Shown: positions 42,438 to 51,773, counted from the first letter of the stretch. The stretch is 64,000 nt of DNA from Caballeronia sp. SBC1 (GCF_011493005.1 NZ_CP049160.1:186001-250000); one strand, 5' to 3'. The notes: generated from the letters alone by a model not told the origin. Program-made: numbers and translations.

Positions 42438-43676
42438 TTAGCCGCCGCGCGCCTTACCTGAGCTTGTGCCCTGCTTCTCAAGCTGCAGCACAACCCGGTG
42501 GATTGAGACCAGCGTTTCCAGGTCAACCGGTTTGCGATTCTGCTGCCACCAGCGGTACATCGTCGACTCACTAACGGCGTGGCCTTCGGGCATATTCGCA
42601 GTGCACAGGACCGCAATCTCTCGAGCTGCCTTTTCGGGCGAGGATTTTAGTCGCAGGCGCTTGCGCCAATTCTGAACGATCGTTTGCATGTCATTCGTGA
42701 TCAGAAAGGCAGTATCCCGCTTTTTGAGTAACTGGGCGCGAAGGGCCTGCGCACGCGCGAGCAGACCCTGCGCCTGTTCGTGCCGATATACGTTACCAGA
42801 GAGCAGCGCGGACACCACGGTCGTCGACGCCTCGAGGGCCTGTGCGAAACTTCGGTTCGTCATGCCGAGCTCGAGGCGAATCTCCAGCAATTCGCGGGCC
42901 GTCGGTTGGAGCTCCCGAACGGCCGGGTCTGGGGAAGTCTTCGCGTCGGCCATCTCCCGCTCGATTTCAATCGAGTGCGCTTCGTCAATGAAGCGGGGTT
43001 TCTCGGTAGTCAGGTAGGGGGACAGTTGCGTTTTCATGGTGGAATCGCCTGAGGATTTTCGCGAATTATACGGGTCAATTTTATTTCTCGAACCAAGTGG
43101 TCGTCCGGCGCGACGATAACCGGAATCACTGCGAGGAATTGCCTGAGGCCAGCCCAATCGTTTGATTTTTTCGGCCAGCGCGCGCTTTGCGCTTTCCTGA
43201 TCGAGGCTGATCTCGACATGATTGCCCGTCGTGGGTGAGGGGATCGTGGCCTCGTCCGGGATGCGGCTTACTGCATCTGAGTGGTCCTCATCATCACCGT
43301 CGTCCAGTAGTACTTCCCGCTGCGCGTTGCGCAAGGTGCGAGCACAGTTCTCCGCCGTCGCAAACACGAGGGAGTACACGTTTGCGGGCTCGTCGAGGTT
43401 GGCGAGCAGCTTCTCCGTGAGAATGAGCCACATGTTCATCATCAGATCGTCCGCGTCGCAGCTATACGCGAAGGCGTGTCGCATGGTCATCGCTCTTACG
43501 CGTGGACATTGAAGCCATGCCCGGGCCAGCTCCGGCGACTGACCTGTCCACGCCGACCGGGGTAGCCGGACGAGTGCCACGTGCAGTACACCGGGCGGAC
43601 GCATCGATGTACGCTGCGTCAACTGTCCCGTGCCCGAATCCAGGCTGACATGGCCGGAGATTTCGATCTTTTCCAT
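42438..43676 (-). CDS. Sigma-region-2-like plus HTH regulator, last gene of the tra block
   Basis: A 412-residue protein starts at the ATG at 43674-43676. Residues about 65-115 (SCDADDLMMNMWLILTEKLL; VYSLVFATAENCARTLRNAQ) resemble sigma-70 region 2 in pattern. An AT-hook-like GRPLGSRNK lies near 192-200. The C-terminal half starts as if a new gene (MKTQLSPYL at 43036) and holds an XRE-like helix-turn-helix (LEIRLELGMTNRSFAQALEA) and a second DNA-binding-like segment (SESTMYRWWQQNRKPVDLET). Two separate products or one fusion are both possible. It may feed back on the conjugation genes. A GC inverted repeat (42420-42447) separates it from the convergent HD gene. Confidence 0.55.
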   Translation of the reverse strand: MEKIEISGHVSLDSGTGQLTQRTSMRPPGVLHVALVRLPRSAWTGQSPELARAWLQCPRVRAMTMRHAFAYSCDADDLMMNMWLILTEKLLANLDEPANVYSLVFATAENCARTLRNAQREVLLDDGDDEDHSDAVSRIPDEATIPSPTTGNHVEISLDQESAKRALAEKIKRLGWPQAIPRSDSGYRRAGRPLGSRNKIDPYNSRKSSGDSTMKTQLSPYLTTEKPRFIDEAHSIEIEREMADAKTSPDPAVRELQPTARELLEIRLELGMTNRSFAQALEASTTVVSALLSGNVYRHEQAQGLLARAQALRAQLLKKRDTAFLITNDMQTIVQNWRKRLRLKSSPEKAAREIAVLCTANMPEGHAVSESTMYRWWQQNRKPVDLETLVSIHRVVLQLEKQGTSSGKARGG

Positions 43677-43713
43677 TTGTGTATTTGCTCCAGGGTTCTA
43701 ACGGCGAGCCCGG

Positions 43714-44091
43714 CTATGCCCCGTTCTCGCGTGGAAGTCGTGAGCAGGCGAGCTCCATCCTCTCGAGGGCGTTGTCTCCGGCGCAGGCGTAGTGGATCAG
43801 GGCCTCGCGGGCGACAGCATTGAGGTTCCGGGACGCGTCCCGAACCGCGATGATGCGAGCCAGTTCGTGCTCAAGACAGCTTGAGTGAGGAGGGAGCGAG
43901 CGCTCAACGTGTGACGCGAGGTCCGCGACCGTTTCTGTCGTATCGACGTCGAGTCTGACGTTGCCGGCTGTGTCGACAATGATCCGCGGAACGCCGAACG
44001 TCGTGGCCCGGACATAACGGGCGATCGAGCGCAGGAAGTCGTCGATCGGGTGATCAGGCGATAGACGCGTATCGTGGCCGGTATGTCGCAT
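43714..44091 (-). CDS. Hypothetical protein within the tra block
   Basis: This 125-residue protein starts at the ATG at 44089-44091. It has a short beta-rich part (RIIVDTAGNVRLDVDT) and helical remainder with HELARIIAVRDASRNLNAVA and a Cys-containing end. No signal peptide or membrane segment is present, so it is presumably cytosolic. It lies between the Sel1 gene and the sigma-like regulator gene on the same strand. No family was recognised. Confidence 0.55.
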   Translation of the reverse strand: MRHTGHDTRLSPDHPIDDFLRSIARYVRATTFGVPRIIVDTAGNVRLDVDTTETVADLASHVERSLPPHSSCLEHELARIIAVRDASRNLNAVAREALIHYACAGDNALERMELACSRLPRENGA

Positions 44092-44146
44092 CGTGTATGG
44101 CGCGGCAGTGGGTTATGGGAAAAGCCTTGTCTGCGGGCCGATCCGG

Positions 44147-45130
44147 TCAGGAAGGAATGGTCCCGAGGCCGTACTTTGGTTCAGTATTCATGGGCGCCCG
44201 ATAGTCGACCCGTTCCGGCACACGGGCGTGACTTTGTAACCACAGGCGGGCGCTTTGCCGGGCGGTATCCTGCTGGTTCGCGTTGAGCACATTCATCGCA
44301 GCCTGGGCAGCGCGGGCGTACGAAGGGTAGCCCTCGGAAGCAATCAGAAGCCACCGTGCTGCAGTGACAGGGTTTCGATCGAGCAGAGAGTTGGGATCTG
44401 AACTCTGGATAACGGCCAAGGTGTACATCGCCTCCCGGCTCCACAGATCCGCTGCGGCTGTGAGCTTGAGGTTCGCTTCGACCTGGTTGGCTTGCATCCC
44501 AATCCCACGCAACAGGCAAAGGCCAAACTTGTAAAGTGCATAGGGCTCCTGGCCCGCGGCCGCAGCGCGGTACCAGCGAGCGGCTTCGTCGAGGTCTCGT
44601 TGAACGTTCAGGTATCCATGCTCGTAGACGTTTGCAAGATTCATGGCAGCCGGGACAAACGCGTGCTGGTCATCCCCTGCCGACGCGGTGAACCATTTCA
44701 CAGCGGTCGCGGGGTCGGGTGAGATGCCATTGTCCCCGTACAGATAGATGAGGCCCATGTTGTAGGCCGCGAGGGTGTTTCCAGTGATGGCCGTCTTGTC
44801 CGCGGCAGTGCGGCACGCGATACCGTAAGCCTTCATCGCAATCGCGAGATCTTTGCCGACACCAGGCGCCTTGCCAACGTGGTGCAGGAACCCGAACTGG
44901 AACGCTGCCCAGCGATCCCCGTTGTTGCCGCGTTGACGCAACTCTTCGAAAGCGGCGTTGCTGCCGGCAGCAGCTGCACGATAGAGGTTGTACGCGCGCT
45001 TCTCACCGTTGTCGAAGAGGCTAAAGGGTGCGAACTGCGCGCGAGCGCCTGCGGGAATGGCAAGGAGAGTGACAATCGTGAAGAGGGCTGATCTCCGCTT
45101 CGTTTGGATCGCCGTCATTTCAGTCGCCAT
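44147..45130 (-). CDS. Secreted Sel1-repeat protein
   Basis: A 327-residue product starts at the ATG at 45128-45130, preceded by GGAGGA; the frame is open further upstream, but that part is antisense-like reading of the preceding gene. A signal peptide (RRSALFTIVTLLAIPAGARA) ends near residue 30. At least four Sel1/TPR-like repeats follow, for example AAYNMGLIYLYG, AAMNLANVYEHGYL and ALYKFGLCLLRGIGM. Sel1 proteins are periplasmic adaptors that scaffold complexes. Its start overlaps the stop of the Gly-rich secreted protein by 11 bp, so it belongs to the tra operon. Confidence 0.78.
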   Translation of the reverse strand: MATEMTAIQTKRRSALFTIVTLLAIPAGARAQFAPFSLFDNGEKRAYNLYRAAAAGSNAAFEELRQRGNNGDRWAAFQFGFLHHVGKAPGVGKDLAIAMKAYGIACRTAADKTAITGNTLAAYNMGLIYLYGDNGISPDPATAVKWFTASAGDDQHAFVPAAMNLANVYEHGYLNVQRDLDEAARWYRAAAAGQEPYALYKFGLCLLRGIGMQANQVEANLKLTAAADLWSREAMYTLAVIQSSDPNSLLDRNPVTAARWLLIASEGYPSYARAAQAAMNVLNANQQDTARQSARLWLQSHARVPERVDYRAPMNTEPKYGLGTIPS

Positions 45131-45698
45131 CACCACTTCCTCCGTCGCTACCACCTGCACCGTCAGCGCCGTCCGATGCCCCACCACCACCACCTCCGCC
45201 GCTGCCATCGGAGGCGGGCGCGCAGAGCTGGGCCATGCTTGGAAATGACTGTTGAGCGGCCTTAGGGTTGACCGCTCCCCCGTTGGAGTAGGACGTCGCA
45301 TATGATTGCATGGCCTGAATCCAGGCTGCGCATGGTGTAACGGTTGAACCAGCGGGGAGGCCCATGGCTGAGAGCGCATTCGCCGCGCTTAGCGCGCCGC
45401 TTTGCATGGCACTTGTTTCCTGCTGCGATGTATACGGTGAAGTGAGTGGCGCGTTCGTCATTCCGGTACTGCCAGCGTTCGCACCGCCCAGCGAACTGCC
45501 GACAAGACCAGTAGTACTCGCCGGAGTGCTACCGGCGGAGGAGACCAGTTGACCCGCTCCGTTCGCCTGCGACGTCACAGACGCGGACGCGCCGGCGGCG
45601 GCCGAAAACCCGTCTGATACTTGTGCTACCGCGCTGTCCGGTGTTGCCGCGACTGGCAGGCCGGAAAATAGCGTCACCCAGATTAGCTTTCTTCGCAT
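45120..45698 (-). CDS. Secreted Ser/Gly-rich protein of the tra operon
   Basis: This 192-residue protein starts at the ATG at 45696-45698. A signal peptide ends near AVAQ (about residue 26). The mature part is rich in Ser, Ala, Thr and Gly, with a helical middle (SALSAANALSAMGLPAGSTV) containing two Cys-bearing segments (VTPCAAWIQAM; MAQLCAPAS) and a C-terminal Gly/Asp run. It lies between traU and the Sel1 gene and is probably periplasmic or pilus-associated. It is not a recognised Tra protein. Confidence 0.65.
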   Translation of the reverse strand: MRRKLIWVTLFSGLPVAATPDSAVAQVSDGFSAAAGASASVTSQANGAGQLVSSAGSTPASTTGLVGSSLGGANAGSTGMTNAPLTSPYTSQQETSAMQSGALSAANALSAMGLPAGSTVTPCAAWIQAMQSYATSYSNGGAVNPKAAQQSFPSMAQLCAPASDGSGGGGGGGASDGADGAGGSDGGSGDGD

Positions 45699-45720
45699 GT
45701 GATGTCCTTTGTTGTCACCG

Positions 45721-46875
45721 TCACTCTTCGCAATGGTCTACCCATCGCCAAACGAGATACGCTTCGTCCTCACCGGTTCCGGGCACCTTTCGACCCAGCC
45801 CCCAGAGGTATTCAGATGAACCAACACTGTGGGCACACCGGTTTTCAAGGAACGAGACCGGATTGATCGAGCCTGCGTTCAAGGAAGGATCGCTGTCAGT
45901 CCCGACCGAATTACCCGCCTCGCTGACCGGGAACATCATCGTCATCTTGAATTCGCTCTTGTTCATGACGGGCATAGGAACGGGACTGCAGGCGCCGCTC
46001 ACCACCGCTTCACCTACGGTTGTCATGCCGTACTTCGAATTGACGGCGCCGTACCTTGCCATGGCATTCATCGTGTACATGACCTTGGCAGCAACAAGCG
46101 ACGATCCAGTAGTGACGTCCTTGTTGCCGAAGTTGCCGGTTAGCGGGTATGTCGCTCCCCAGCACCCCATCCACCAGAACATTGCGTCATCGGCGGCGCC
46201 GGCGATACTTGCGATACCTGATGCCATTTCAGCGGCGCAATCAAGCGGCGCGGCGATCATCGCTGCAGTAGTTTCAAAAGCGGCCGCTTCAGGGAACAGC
46301 AGATTCGAAAGCGCTGAATCGTCCCAGAATGGAAGAAACAGCGATGACATATACGAGTCATCGCTCGTTCCGAGGTCGGCACTGTTCGATCCCACTATGG
46401 TCGCGAATATGGAGGACAGAGGAAAGTCGTAGAGGTTGAACTGCCGGAAGCCGCCTTCAGCCAATGACCCGGACTCTGCCGTTCCTCCGGTGCCACCCGT
46501 GCGTCGACCGGCGCCTAGTGTGCTCCCGAGATTCAGGCCTCCGAGCATCGGCGAGCATCCGGGCGAGCGTGTGGTCTCAATAACCGAAATAGGTACCCAC
46601 GTGCCCTCTGGGTATCCGGGAATCTGGATATCAAACGGTCCATCGCACCAGCAGATTGTCTGGCGGACGGCATCGTAAGGCGCGTCAACATCGTTTGGTG
46701 GAATGACGTCTACGCCCGCTATGATTAGCGGGAACATTGAGTCGTAACAAAAGTTCGTGTAAAGGTCTGAAGGAGACGCAACGTTGCAACCCATGGCGAC
46801 GCTTTGCGCCTGAACGCTGGCCGGATGCAGCAAGAATGGGACGACGAACGCGAGAAGCCGGAGAAAGTGCCTCAT
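45721..46875 (-). CDS. traU: TraU family conjugation protein
   Basis: This 384-residue protein starts at the ATG at 46873-46875 with a cleavable signal peptide (FVVPFLLHPASVQA). TraU landmarks are present: NFCYDSMFPLIIAGVDV (about 41-57), the Cys pair ICWCDGPF (about 74-81), VIETTRSPGCSPML, and WWMGCWGATYPLTG (about 234-247). TraU is a periplasmic F-type component needed for DNA transfer and works with TraW and TrbC. A Gly/Thr-rich insertion at about 115-135 is unusual. The gene starts 3 bp after the TrbC-TraW fusion stop. Confidence 0.88.
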   Translation of the reverse strand: MRHFLRLLAFVVPFLLHPASVQAQSVAMGCNVASPSDLYTNFCYDSMFPLIIAGVDVIPPNDVDAPYDAVRQTICWCDGPFDIQIPGYPEGTWVPISVIETTRSPGCSPMLGGLNLGSTLGAGRRTGGTGGTAESGSLAEGGFRQFNLYDFPLSSIFATIVGSNSADLGTSDDSYMSSLFLPFWDDSALSNLLFPEAAAFETTAAMIAAPLDCAAEMASGIASIAGAADDAMFWWMGCWGATYPLTGNFGNKDVTTGSSLVAAKVMYTMNAMARYGAVNSKYGMTTVGEAVVSGACSPVPMPVMNKSEFKMTMMFPVSEAGNSVGTDSDPSLNAGSINPVSFLENRCAHSVGSSEYLWGLGRKVPGTGEDEAYLVWRWVDHCEE

Positions 46876-46878
46876 GGC

Positions 46879-48051
46879 CTACATGCCTCCTTCGACTCGG
46901 GGAGAGAACGTCTGCACGACAAGCAAGCCGTTTTCAGCCGTCAGCAGACTTGGAGCTGCCTGTAGTTGGAAGCGCTTAACAATAATCTTGTCGAGCATCA
47001 TGGGCTTGATCCCGGTTTGCTGAACAAGCGTGCTCAGGCCCTCCTCGTCAAAGTGCGTGACGAGCAACCGTCCGTGGGGGTAGCGCTGCATCCATATGCG
47101 GGCGATCGCGATTTGTCGCTCGTCGGCTGGGTCGATAATGACAATCGCACTTCCAGGCAGTCCTGACTTGGCGAGTGGGTTGTAGCGGGTCCCCTTGGCT
47201 ATGATCAGATTGCCTTTCTGGTCTCGGATGTCTTGAGGGAACGTGACGCTCAGGTCAACGGTATACCGTGTGTCACGCTGTGCGAGCGGAAGCGGGGTCC
47301 CCAGATCCATCTGGCGCTTCATGTTTGCAGCCGTTCGACCTTGCCATGCCTTCCAGTCGTAGTGCTGCATGCGGTTGCGGAACACGTCGGCGAGATCCTG
47401 CTCGCTCACGGGCCACGTCATACCGGTAGCGCGAGATTTAACACCGGCGTCGATATCGCGGGTTGCAGATTCGATGGAGATTGCTCCGTCGACGCGATAC
47501 CACTTGTGATCAATAACTGATTCGTGCATCACGACGGGCACTCGCGTCACGCCCCACCTTGCGAATGCCTGGGGAAGAACTGCAACGACAGGCTGGCCCT
47601 CGCGTAGGCGATTTTTGAAGTCCGTCACGGCCTTGATGTGTTCATTGGTCTTGCGCCCGTTGTTGCCTTCCAGACCACGCAGAAAGAACACAACGTCACG
47701 CCGTCCGCGGCCTTCGTCCAGCAGGGCTGAGAGTTCACGATCGGGCATTGACATCGAAATGAAGACCGCAGTCTTGGCTTTGAGAACCGCTTCGGTCGCG
47801 GGATTTTTCCCGTTGTCATGCGTCGTCGGACCTCCGAACACGGACTGCGCCTTGAGCGCGCCGGCTCGGATCTGCTGGTTCTGTTCACGGACGATCGCCA
47901 GAACGTCGCTGGTCGCCCCTACGCCGGCGCCAATGTTCGTGCCGGTCACCCCGGACTGCGCATGTGCGAGTTGCGCAATGACTGTGACTCCAGCGAGCAG
48001 CGCTGAGATTTGCCTAATCCAGCAACGCATCTTTAGTGACGATTTGATCAT
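46879..48051 (-). CDS. TrbC-TraW fusion protein
   Basis: With the ATG at 48049-48051 the product has 390 residues; upstream frame extension overlaps the peptidase gene and is rejected. A signal peptide (ISALLAGVTVIAQLAHA) ends near residue 32. The N-terminal half carries the TrbC F-type pattern (VFISMSMPDRELSALLDEGR; VVFFLRGLEGN). The C-terminal half is TraW-like (YTVDLSVTFPQDIRDQKGNL; NPLAKSGLPGSAIVIIDPAD). In F these are separate periplasmic proteins that act with TraU in pilus assembly; fusions occur in some F-type systems. It overlaps the S26 peptidase gene by 38 bp. Confidence 0.83.
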   Translation of the reverse strand: MIKSSLKMRCWIRQISALLAGVTVIAQLAHAQSGVTGTNIGAGVGATSDVLAIVREQNQQIRAGALKAQSVFGGPTTHDNGKNPATEAVLKAKTAVFISMSMPDRELSALLDEGRGRRDVVFFLRGLEGNNGRKTNEHIKAVTDFKNRLREGQPVVAVLPQAFARWGVTRVPVVMHESVIDHKWYRVDGAISIESATRDIDAGVKSRATGMTWPVSEQDLADVFRNRMQHYDWKAWQGRTAANMKRQMDLGTPLPLAQRDTRYTVDLSVTFPQDIRDQKGNLIIAKGTRYNPLAKSGLPGSAIVIIDPADERQIAIARIWMQRYPHGRLLVTHFDEEGLSTLVQQTGIKPMMLDKIIVKRFQLQAAPSLLTAENGLLVVQTFSPRVEGGM

Positions 48052-48499
48052 GACGAATCGGTCCCCAGTAACGGGAGTCATATGAACGGTATTCGGATCC
48101 GAACACGAAGTACTGGCCGGCAGGAATGCGGTACCGGGTGTCCCACGTGTTGACGGGCTTGAAGAAGTGCTGCGCACCCCGCGCGAGCGTGCCAAGGATC
48201 TGGCCGTTAATGCTGATGACCCCATGACCGATCACCACCGTGTCGCCGGGCACACCGGCAACAATCTTGGTCATGAGTGCACCCCGCGGAAACAGGGATG
48301 CCTGTTCGTTTCGGAAGGTGACGAGATCCCCGCGCCGGATCACACCTGTATCGATGCTTCCCCAGTACCATTCCCACGGGAGGCAACCGGTTTCTTCACG
48401 GTCGAAAAATATGTAGCCGTGACGGTGCAGCAGATCGGCAGACGGCCGCGCCCCAAAGAGTGCGACTGGAACGAACGCCAGTATTGCCGCAATGAGCAT
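48014..48499 (-). CDS. TraF/TrhF-type S26 signal peptidase
   Basis: A 161-residue product starts at the ATG at 48497-48499, with GGAAC upstream; TTG starts further up are possible. It has an N-terminal membrane helix (LIAAILAFVPVALFG), then GCLPWEWY at the position of the catalytic Ser-x-Pro motif, the catalytic Lys region GALMTKIVAGVPGDTVVI, and the C-terminal SYDSRYWGPI block. In the usual family the nucleophile is Ser; here the matching residue is Cys. Such peptidases process or cyclise the pilin and related proteins. It sits between the TrbI-like and TrbC-TraW genes. Confidence 0.78.
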   Translation of the reverse strand: MLIAAILAFVPVALFGARPSADLLHRHGYIFFDREETGCLPWEWYWGSIDTGVIRRGDLVTFRNEQASLFPRGALMTKIVAGVPGDTVVIGHGVISINGQILGTLARGAQHFFKPVNTWDTRYRIPAGQYFVFGSEYRSYDSRYWGPIRHDQIVTKDALLD

Positions 48500-48518
48500 A
48501 GCGTTCCGGACGGGCAAT

Positions 48519-49226
48519 CTAGTTATCAAGTGCCGGGCTTCCAATGGAGGGACTTGTTGGATTGCTTCCGACGGAGCTCGCGGCGCTATCCGGTGCGGCA
48601 GCCGGCGCTGCGCCGGGGAGCGCGTCGGGCGCAACGATTTTCTGCGCACGCGACCAGTCAAGACCAAGCTCGATGGCTACCTGCGCGCTAACGTCAATTC
48701 CCGCAGGCGCAGCGACAATGGCCTCCCGACGGACCAAGAGGCAGCTATCGGCAAGCGCGCTGATAGTCGCATCCATTTTCTGCAGCTGGCTACGGTAGAA
48801 AACCTGTGCCTCAGCGGCAGATTTTCCGTTGGAGCGGGTCAAGAGGTCTGCCACCATCAGCGATGTAAGGCGACTCATATCAATCGTGCGGTAGCAGGTG
48901 GCACTTCCCGCATTTGGCGTCGAGGACTTGAACCAGGCGAGTGGCGAAATGGACGGCATATGTGCGACCAGCGCGCGGCCTCCAAACAGCAAACCTGTAC
49001 ATACCAGCGCGACGGTCGCGACCAGCCGGAGCATGCCCCAAAGACCAGCGCGCGACGATGGGGCGGCCGCGGCCGCAGTATCAGCGATGGCGCCCGTACC
49101 CGACGCCCGCGAATCGATGGGACCGTCGTCGGCGCGCTGGGTATCGTTCGACGTCGGCGTGCCGAGGGTAGGTTCGGACCGGGGAGGGTTCTGAGGCACG
49201 TCGGGGCTAGGCGAGCTCTCGCTCAT
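48519..49226 (-). CDS. TrbI-like F-type inner membrane protein
   Basis: This 235-residue protein starts at the ATG at 49224-49226, overlapping the traC stop (ATGA). An acidic, disordered N-terminus leads to one membrane helix (LRLVATVALVCTGLLFGG, about 66-83). The periplasmic part has the TrbI F-type pattern: TIDMSRLTSLMVADLL, AAEAQVFYRSQLQKMDATIS and EAIVAAPAGIDVSAQVA. The C-terminus is Ala/Pro/Ser-rich. TrbI affects pilus retraction in F. Position directly after traC, as in F-type operons, supports the call. Confidence 0.72.
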   Translation of the reverse strand: MSESSPSPDVPQNPPRSEPTLGTPTSNDTQRADDGPIDSRASGTGAIADTAAAAAPSSRAGLWGMLRLVATVALVCTGLLFGGRALVAHMPSISPLAWFKSSTPNAGSATCYRTIDMSRLTSLMVADLLTRSNGKSAAEAQVFYRSQLQKMDATISALADSCLLVRREAIVAAPAGIDVSAQVAIELGLDWSRAQKIVAPDALPGAAPAAAPDSAASSVGSNPTSPSIGSPALDN

Positions 49227-51649
49227 GCGTTTTCTCCGCGAATGAATTCATGAACAGCTTCGATGACGTCGTCGCCGCGGTCTGCTGCGGCGAGGATCAC
49301 GTGTTTCTCGGCGCCTTCCGATGAGAAGAGCACCTGGTTGAATCGCGATTCAACAAGTCTTGCGATTCCCGAGCCGCTCTCGGTCCGGAAGTAGATCTCG
49401 GAATATCCACCGCGACCCTTGATAGTGTGAACACTGCGTAACAAGTCGGCCTCCGCTTCGCCGATATCCATCCACCCGTTTTTGCGAGCCAGGTTGATGG
49501 ACTCAGATGCCTGCTGCATGATGAATTTCGTCGCAGCAGTGCCGGCGATGGTCGGGCCATGCGGACTGTTGTAGAGCTGTGTGAGGTTCTGAAGAATCAA
49601 CCCAATCGACCCGGTTTCTTTGCGAACCTTCGCATACAGTTGGGCGATGAAGCGAGCGAAGGGTTCGTCGGGCATGATGTCGCCGCCTTCCTCAATCACG
49701 AGGATTTTTTGCTGTGCGCTCCCCTTCGTCGCGTACATGTCCTGTTCGCAGCGGATCATCAACAGCTGCTGGATTACCTGTTGCAGGTGAGGTTGCGATC
49801 GCAGTTCGAAGAGCTCGAACGTGACCAGCTGCGCGTCGGCATGTAGCGTGTTCGGGCCAGAGAACCATGCGCCGTACGGACCTTCAGTGGTGAACGGGTA
49901 GAGCTTGCGCGCAAGTTCACGGCTGATTTCGTCATTTGCCTGGTTCATGAGGTACTGGTAGACCTGAGTGACCTCCATGGCGGGCCCGTACGATGCCCAC
50001 ACGCTCTTAATGGAGGACATGATCCGGACGGCCTCAGACGAACGGGTGGGCTCGTTCGGATTGGCCATCTTGCAGAGGAGGGCCTGCAGCACGCCGATAC
50101 TTTCGTCAATGTCAGTGACGTTCGTAAAGGGGTTGAGGCTGTCGCGGGTCTTGTCCGTAAATTCGATGTAGTCGCCGTGATGAGCCTTGGTGAACTTTCC
50201 GTGTGAACGACGGATGTCCAGAATCCGAACGATCGCGCCGAGCGCGAGGTAATCCTGCAACATGCGCTGCACGGCAAACGACTTTCCCGCGCCGGCGTCA
50301 GCCGTCAGCAACCAGTTGAAGTTCGAGTTACGCCCGTGAAAAAGGTCATAGCCAAACGGGCGGCCGCGGCGAGTGGTCAGAAGCATCGCGTTACCGTAAC
50401 CTCGCCACTCGTCGATCACGGGCAGGAACTGCGCCGCATGAACCGAACCCATTGTGAAGAACCGGCGCGTTCGTTCAATGCTGCGGGCGCTAGGGCATAG
50501 AGGTAGGGTGTTGTAGAAATTCGGCCACGTGATGTGTTTTTCGAGGGACATCTGCATGTCCTTCCCAGAAAAATACGACTTGAGTCGCGCCGCCATACGA
50601 TTGATATCCCGCGCTGAGCGATTAAAGAGCGCGAGCGTGGTATTGACTTCAACGGCGTTGGCCCCGGAGTCGAGCGCCGATATCAGTGTATCGAAGCCTT
50701 TTTTCTTCGCGGCAAGAAGCGGCACCCACTTGAGTAGGGGGCCGAACGCCTGCTGAGTTATGAGCACTGACTTTGTTCGCACTCCACCGATCTTTTTGCT
50801 TTGCTCAGGGACGTGGACGGTTGTGGTTAGAACAAATGGCATGCTGATTTGCGTGCCGGTTCCATCGGGCGTTCCGCGCAGCAGGTCCATGAGATACAGG
50901 CTGGCTTTTTTGGGGTATTTCGCCGTCGTCATCAATCCGATATGGACGTGCCCCGCGCTGGTTGGAGAGTCGGCGCGAATCGTCGACTTCAGCTGTTTGA
51001 TACGCTGGCTGGGAGTGAAGATTTGATCACGAATGGATTTATCTTCATCGTACGAGCGATTCCACTTTCCATACATGTCGAAGTAGCGACGCAGGACTGC
51101 CAGATACTCGTCGGGACCGATCGGCTCGACGGGAAGCTTCGCTGCCTCGTACATCGCCTGCACGCGGTCACGCAGTTCGCGGAACTCTGCTATCTCAGAT
51201 GCCTTAGGGAAGGGTATGCCTCGCGTCGGAATTTTTATTGCCACATAGTGGCGGGCATCGAGCACGCGTGTGGTCAAAGTCGGTGCGAGTCGCTGGTGGG
51301 CAGCAGCAGCGATAAAATTTGCGCGATCATCGCACGCGACTTTCGCTACTCGGTTGCCGTATGGGCTATGTACACGCGCTTCCCGGTACGGGGAAAGCTG
51401 GTCGTCCAGATCGGGGACAGCCATCTGGATGTCCTGAATGAATGTGCCAGGCGGGTAATGTTCGCCGAGCACGTTCTCAAGCATCTTTTGGATGTTGATG
51501 TCCGCACCAGTAATGAAGTCACCCTGAAGAAGTGCGCCGAGCGCACCGTCTTCGAAGAAGAACATATTGTCGTCGGCAGCAAGACAGGTAAAAGCGTCTC
51601 CCGGTCGGTTGCGATCAAGCATTTCAGCTATACGGTCGGTAGCACCCAT
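49223..51649 (-). CDS. traC: TraC (VirB4-type) secretion ATPase
   Basis: The preferred start is the ATG at 51647-51649 (808 residues); a TTG 21 bases upstream is the alternative. TraC landmarks are an N-terminal TraC/VirB4 domain (about 20-400), Walker A LLTADAGAGKSFAV (about 443-456), LDIRRSHGKF, LNPFTNV, and a Walker B-like ILVIEEGGDIMPDEP (about 650-664). TraC energises pilus assembly at the inner membrane in F-type systems. It is separated from the pilin gene by a terminator and an AT-rich gap, so it may have its own promoter. Confidence 0.9.
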   Translation of the reverse strand: MGATDRIAEMLDRNRPGDAFTCLAADDNMFFFEDGALGALLQGDFITGADINIQKMLENVLGEHYPPGTFIQDIQMAVPDLDDQLSPYREARVHSPYGNRVAKVACDDRANFIAAAAHQRLAPTLTTRVLDARHYVAIKIPTRGIPFPKASEIAEFRELRDRVQAMYEAAKLPVEPIGPDEYLAVLRRYFDMYGKWNRSYDEDKSIRDQIFTPSQRIKQLKSTIRADSPTSAGHVHIGLMTTAKYPKKASLYLMDLLRGTPDGTGTQISMPFVLTTTVHVPEQSKKIGGVRTKSVLITQQAFGPLLKWVPLLAAKKKGFDTLISALDSGANAVEVNTTLALFNRSARDINRMAARLKSYFSGKDMQMSLEKHITWPNFYNTLPLCPSARSIERTRRFFTMGSVHAAQFLPVIDEWRGYGNAMLLTTRRGRPFGYDLFHGRNSNFNWLLTADAGAGKSFAVQRMLQDYLALGAIVRILDIRRSHGKFTKAHHGDYIEFTDKTRDSLNPFTNVTDIDESIGVLQALLCKMANPNEPTRSSEAVRIMSSIKSVWASYGPAMEVTQVYQYLMNQANDEISRELARKLYPFTTEGPYGAWFSGPNTLHADAQLVTFELFELRSQPHLQQVIQQLLMIRCEQDMYATKGSAQQKILVIEEGGDIMPDEPFARFIAQLYAKVRKETGSIGLILQNLTQLYNSPHGPTIAGTAATKFIMQQASESINLARKNGWMDIGEAEADLLRSVHTIKGRGGYSEIYFRTESGSGIARLVESRFNQVLFSSEGAEKHVILAAADRGDDVIEAVHEFIRGENA

Positions 51650-51748
51650 CAGAAGTCCAGTTTGAGTCAAGGTTGCCGAATGTGTCTGTCGAGATTATCA
51701 CCAATCGCAATAAGATAATTATTTGCACCTAATGGAAACTATCAGGCG

Positions 51749-51773
51749 AAAAAAAACCGCCCGATGGGCGGCT
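51749..51773 (-). terminator. Terminator directly behind the pilin gene
   Basis: On the minus strand CCGCCC/GGGCGG (51757-51762 and 51766-51771, three-base loop) is followed by T8 (51749-51756). It lies 43 bp after the pilin stop and before traC in the same transcription direction, so it probably acts as an attenuator that raises pilin mRNA relative to downstream genes. Confidence 0.85.

Noticed and set aside
45623..46432. 269-residue plus-strand open frame
   Set aside because: It is antisense to traU, which has clear family motifs and operon context.
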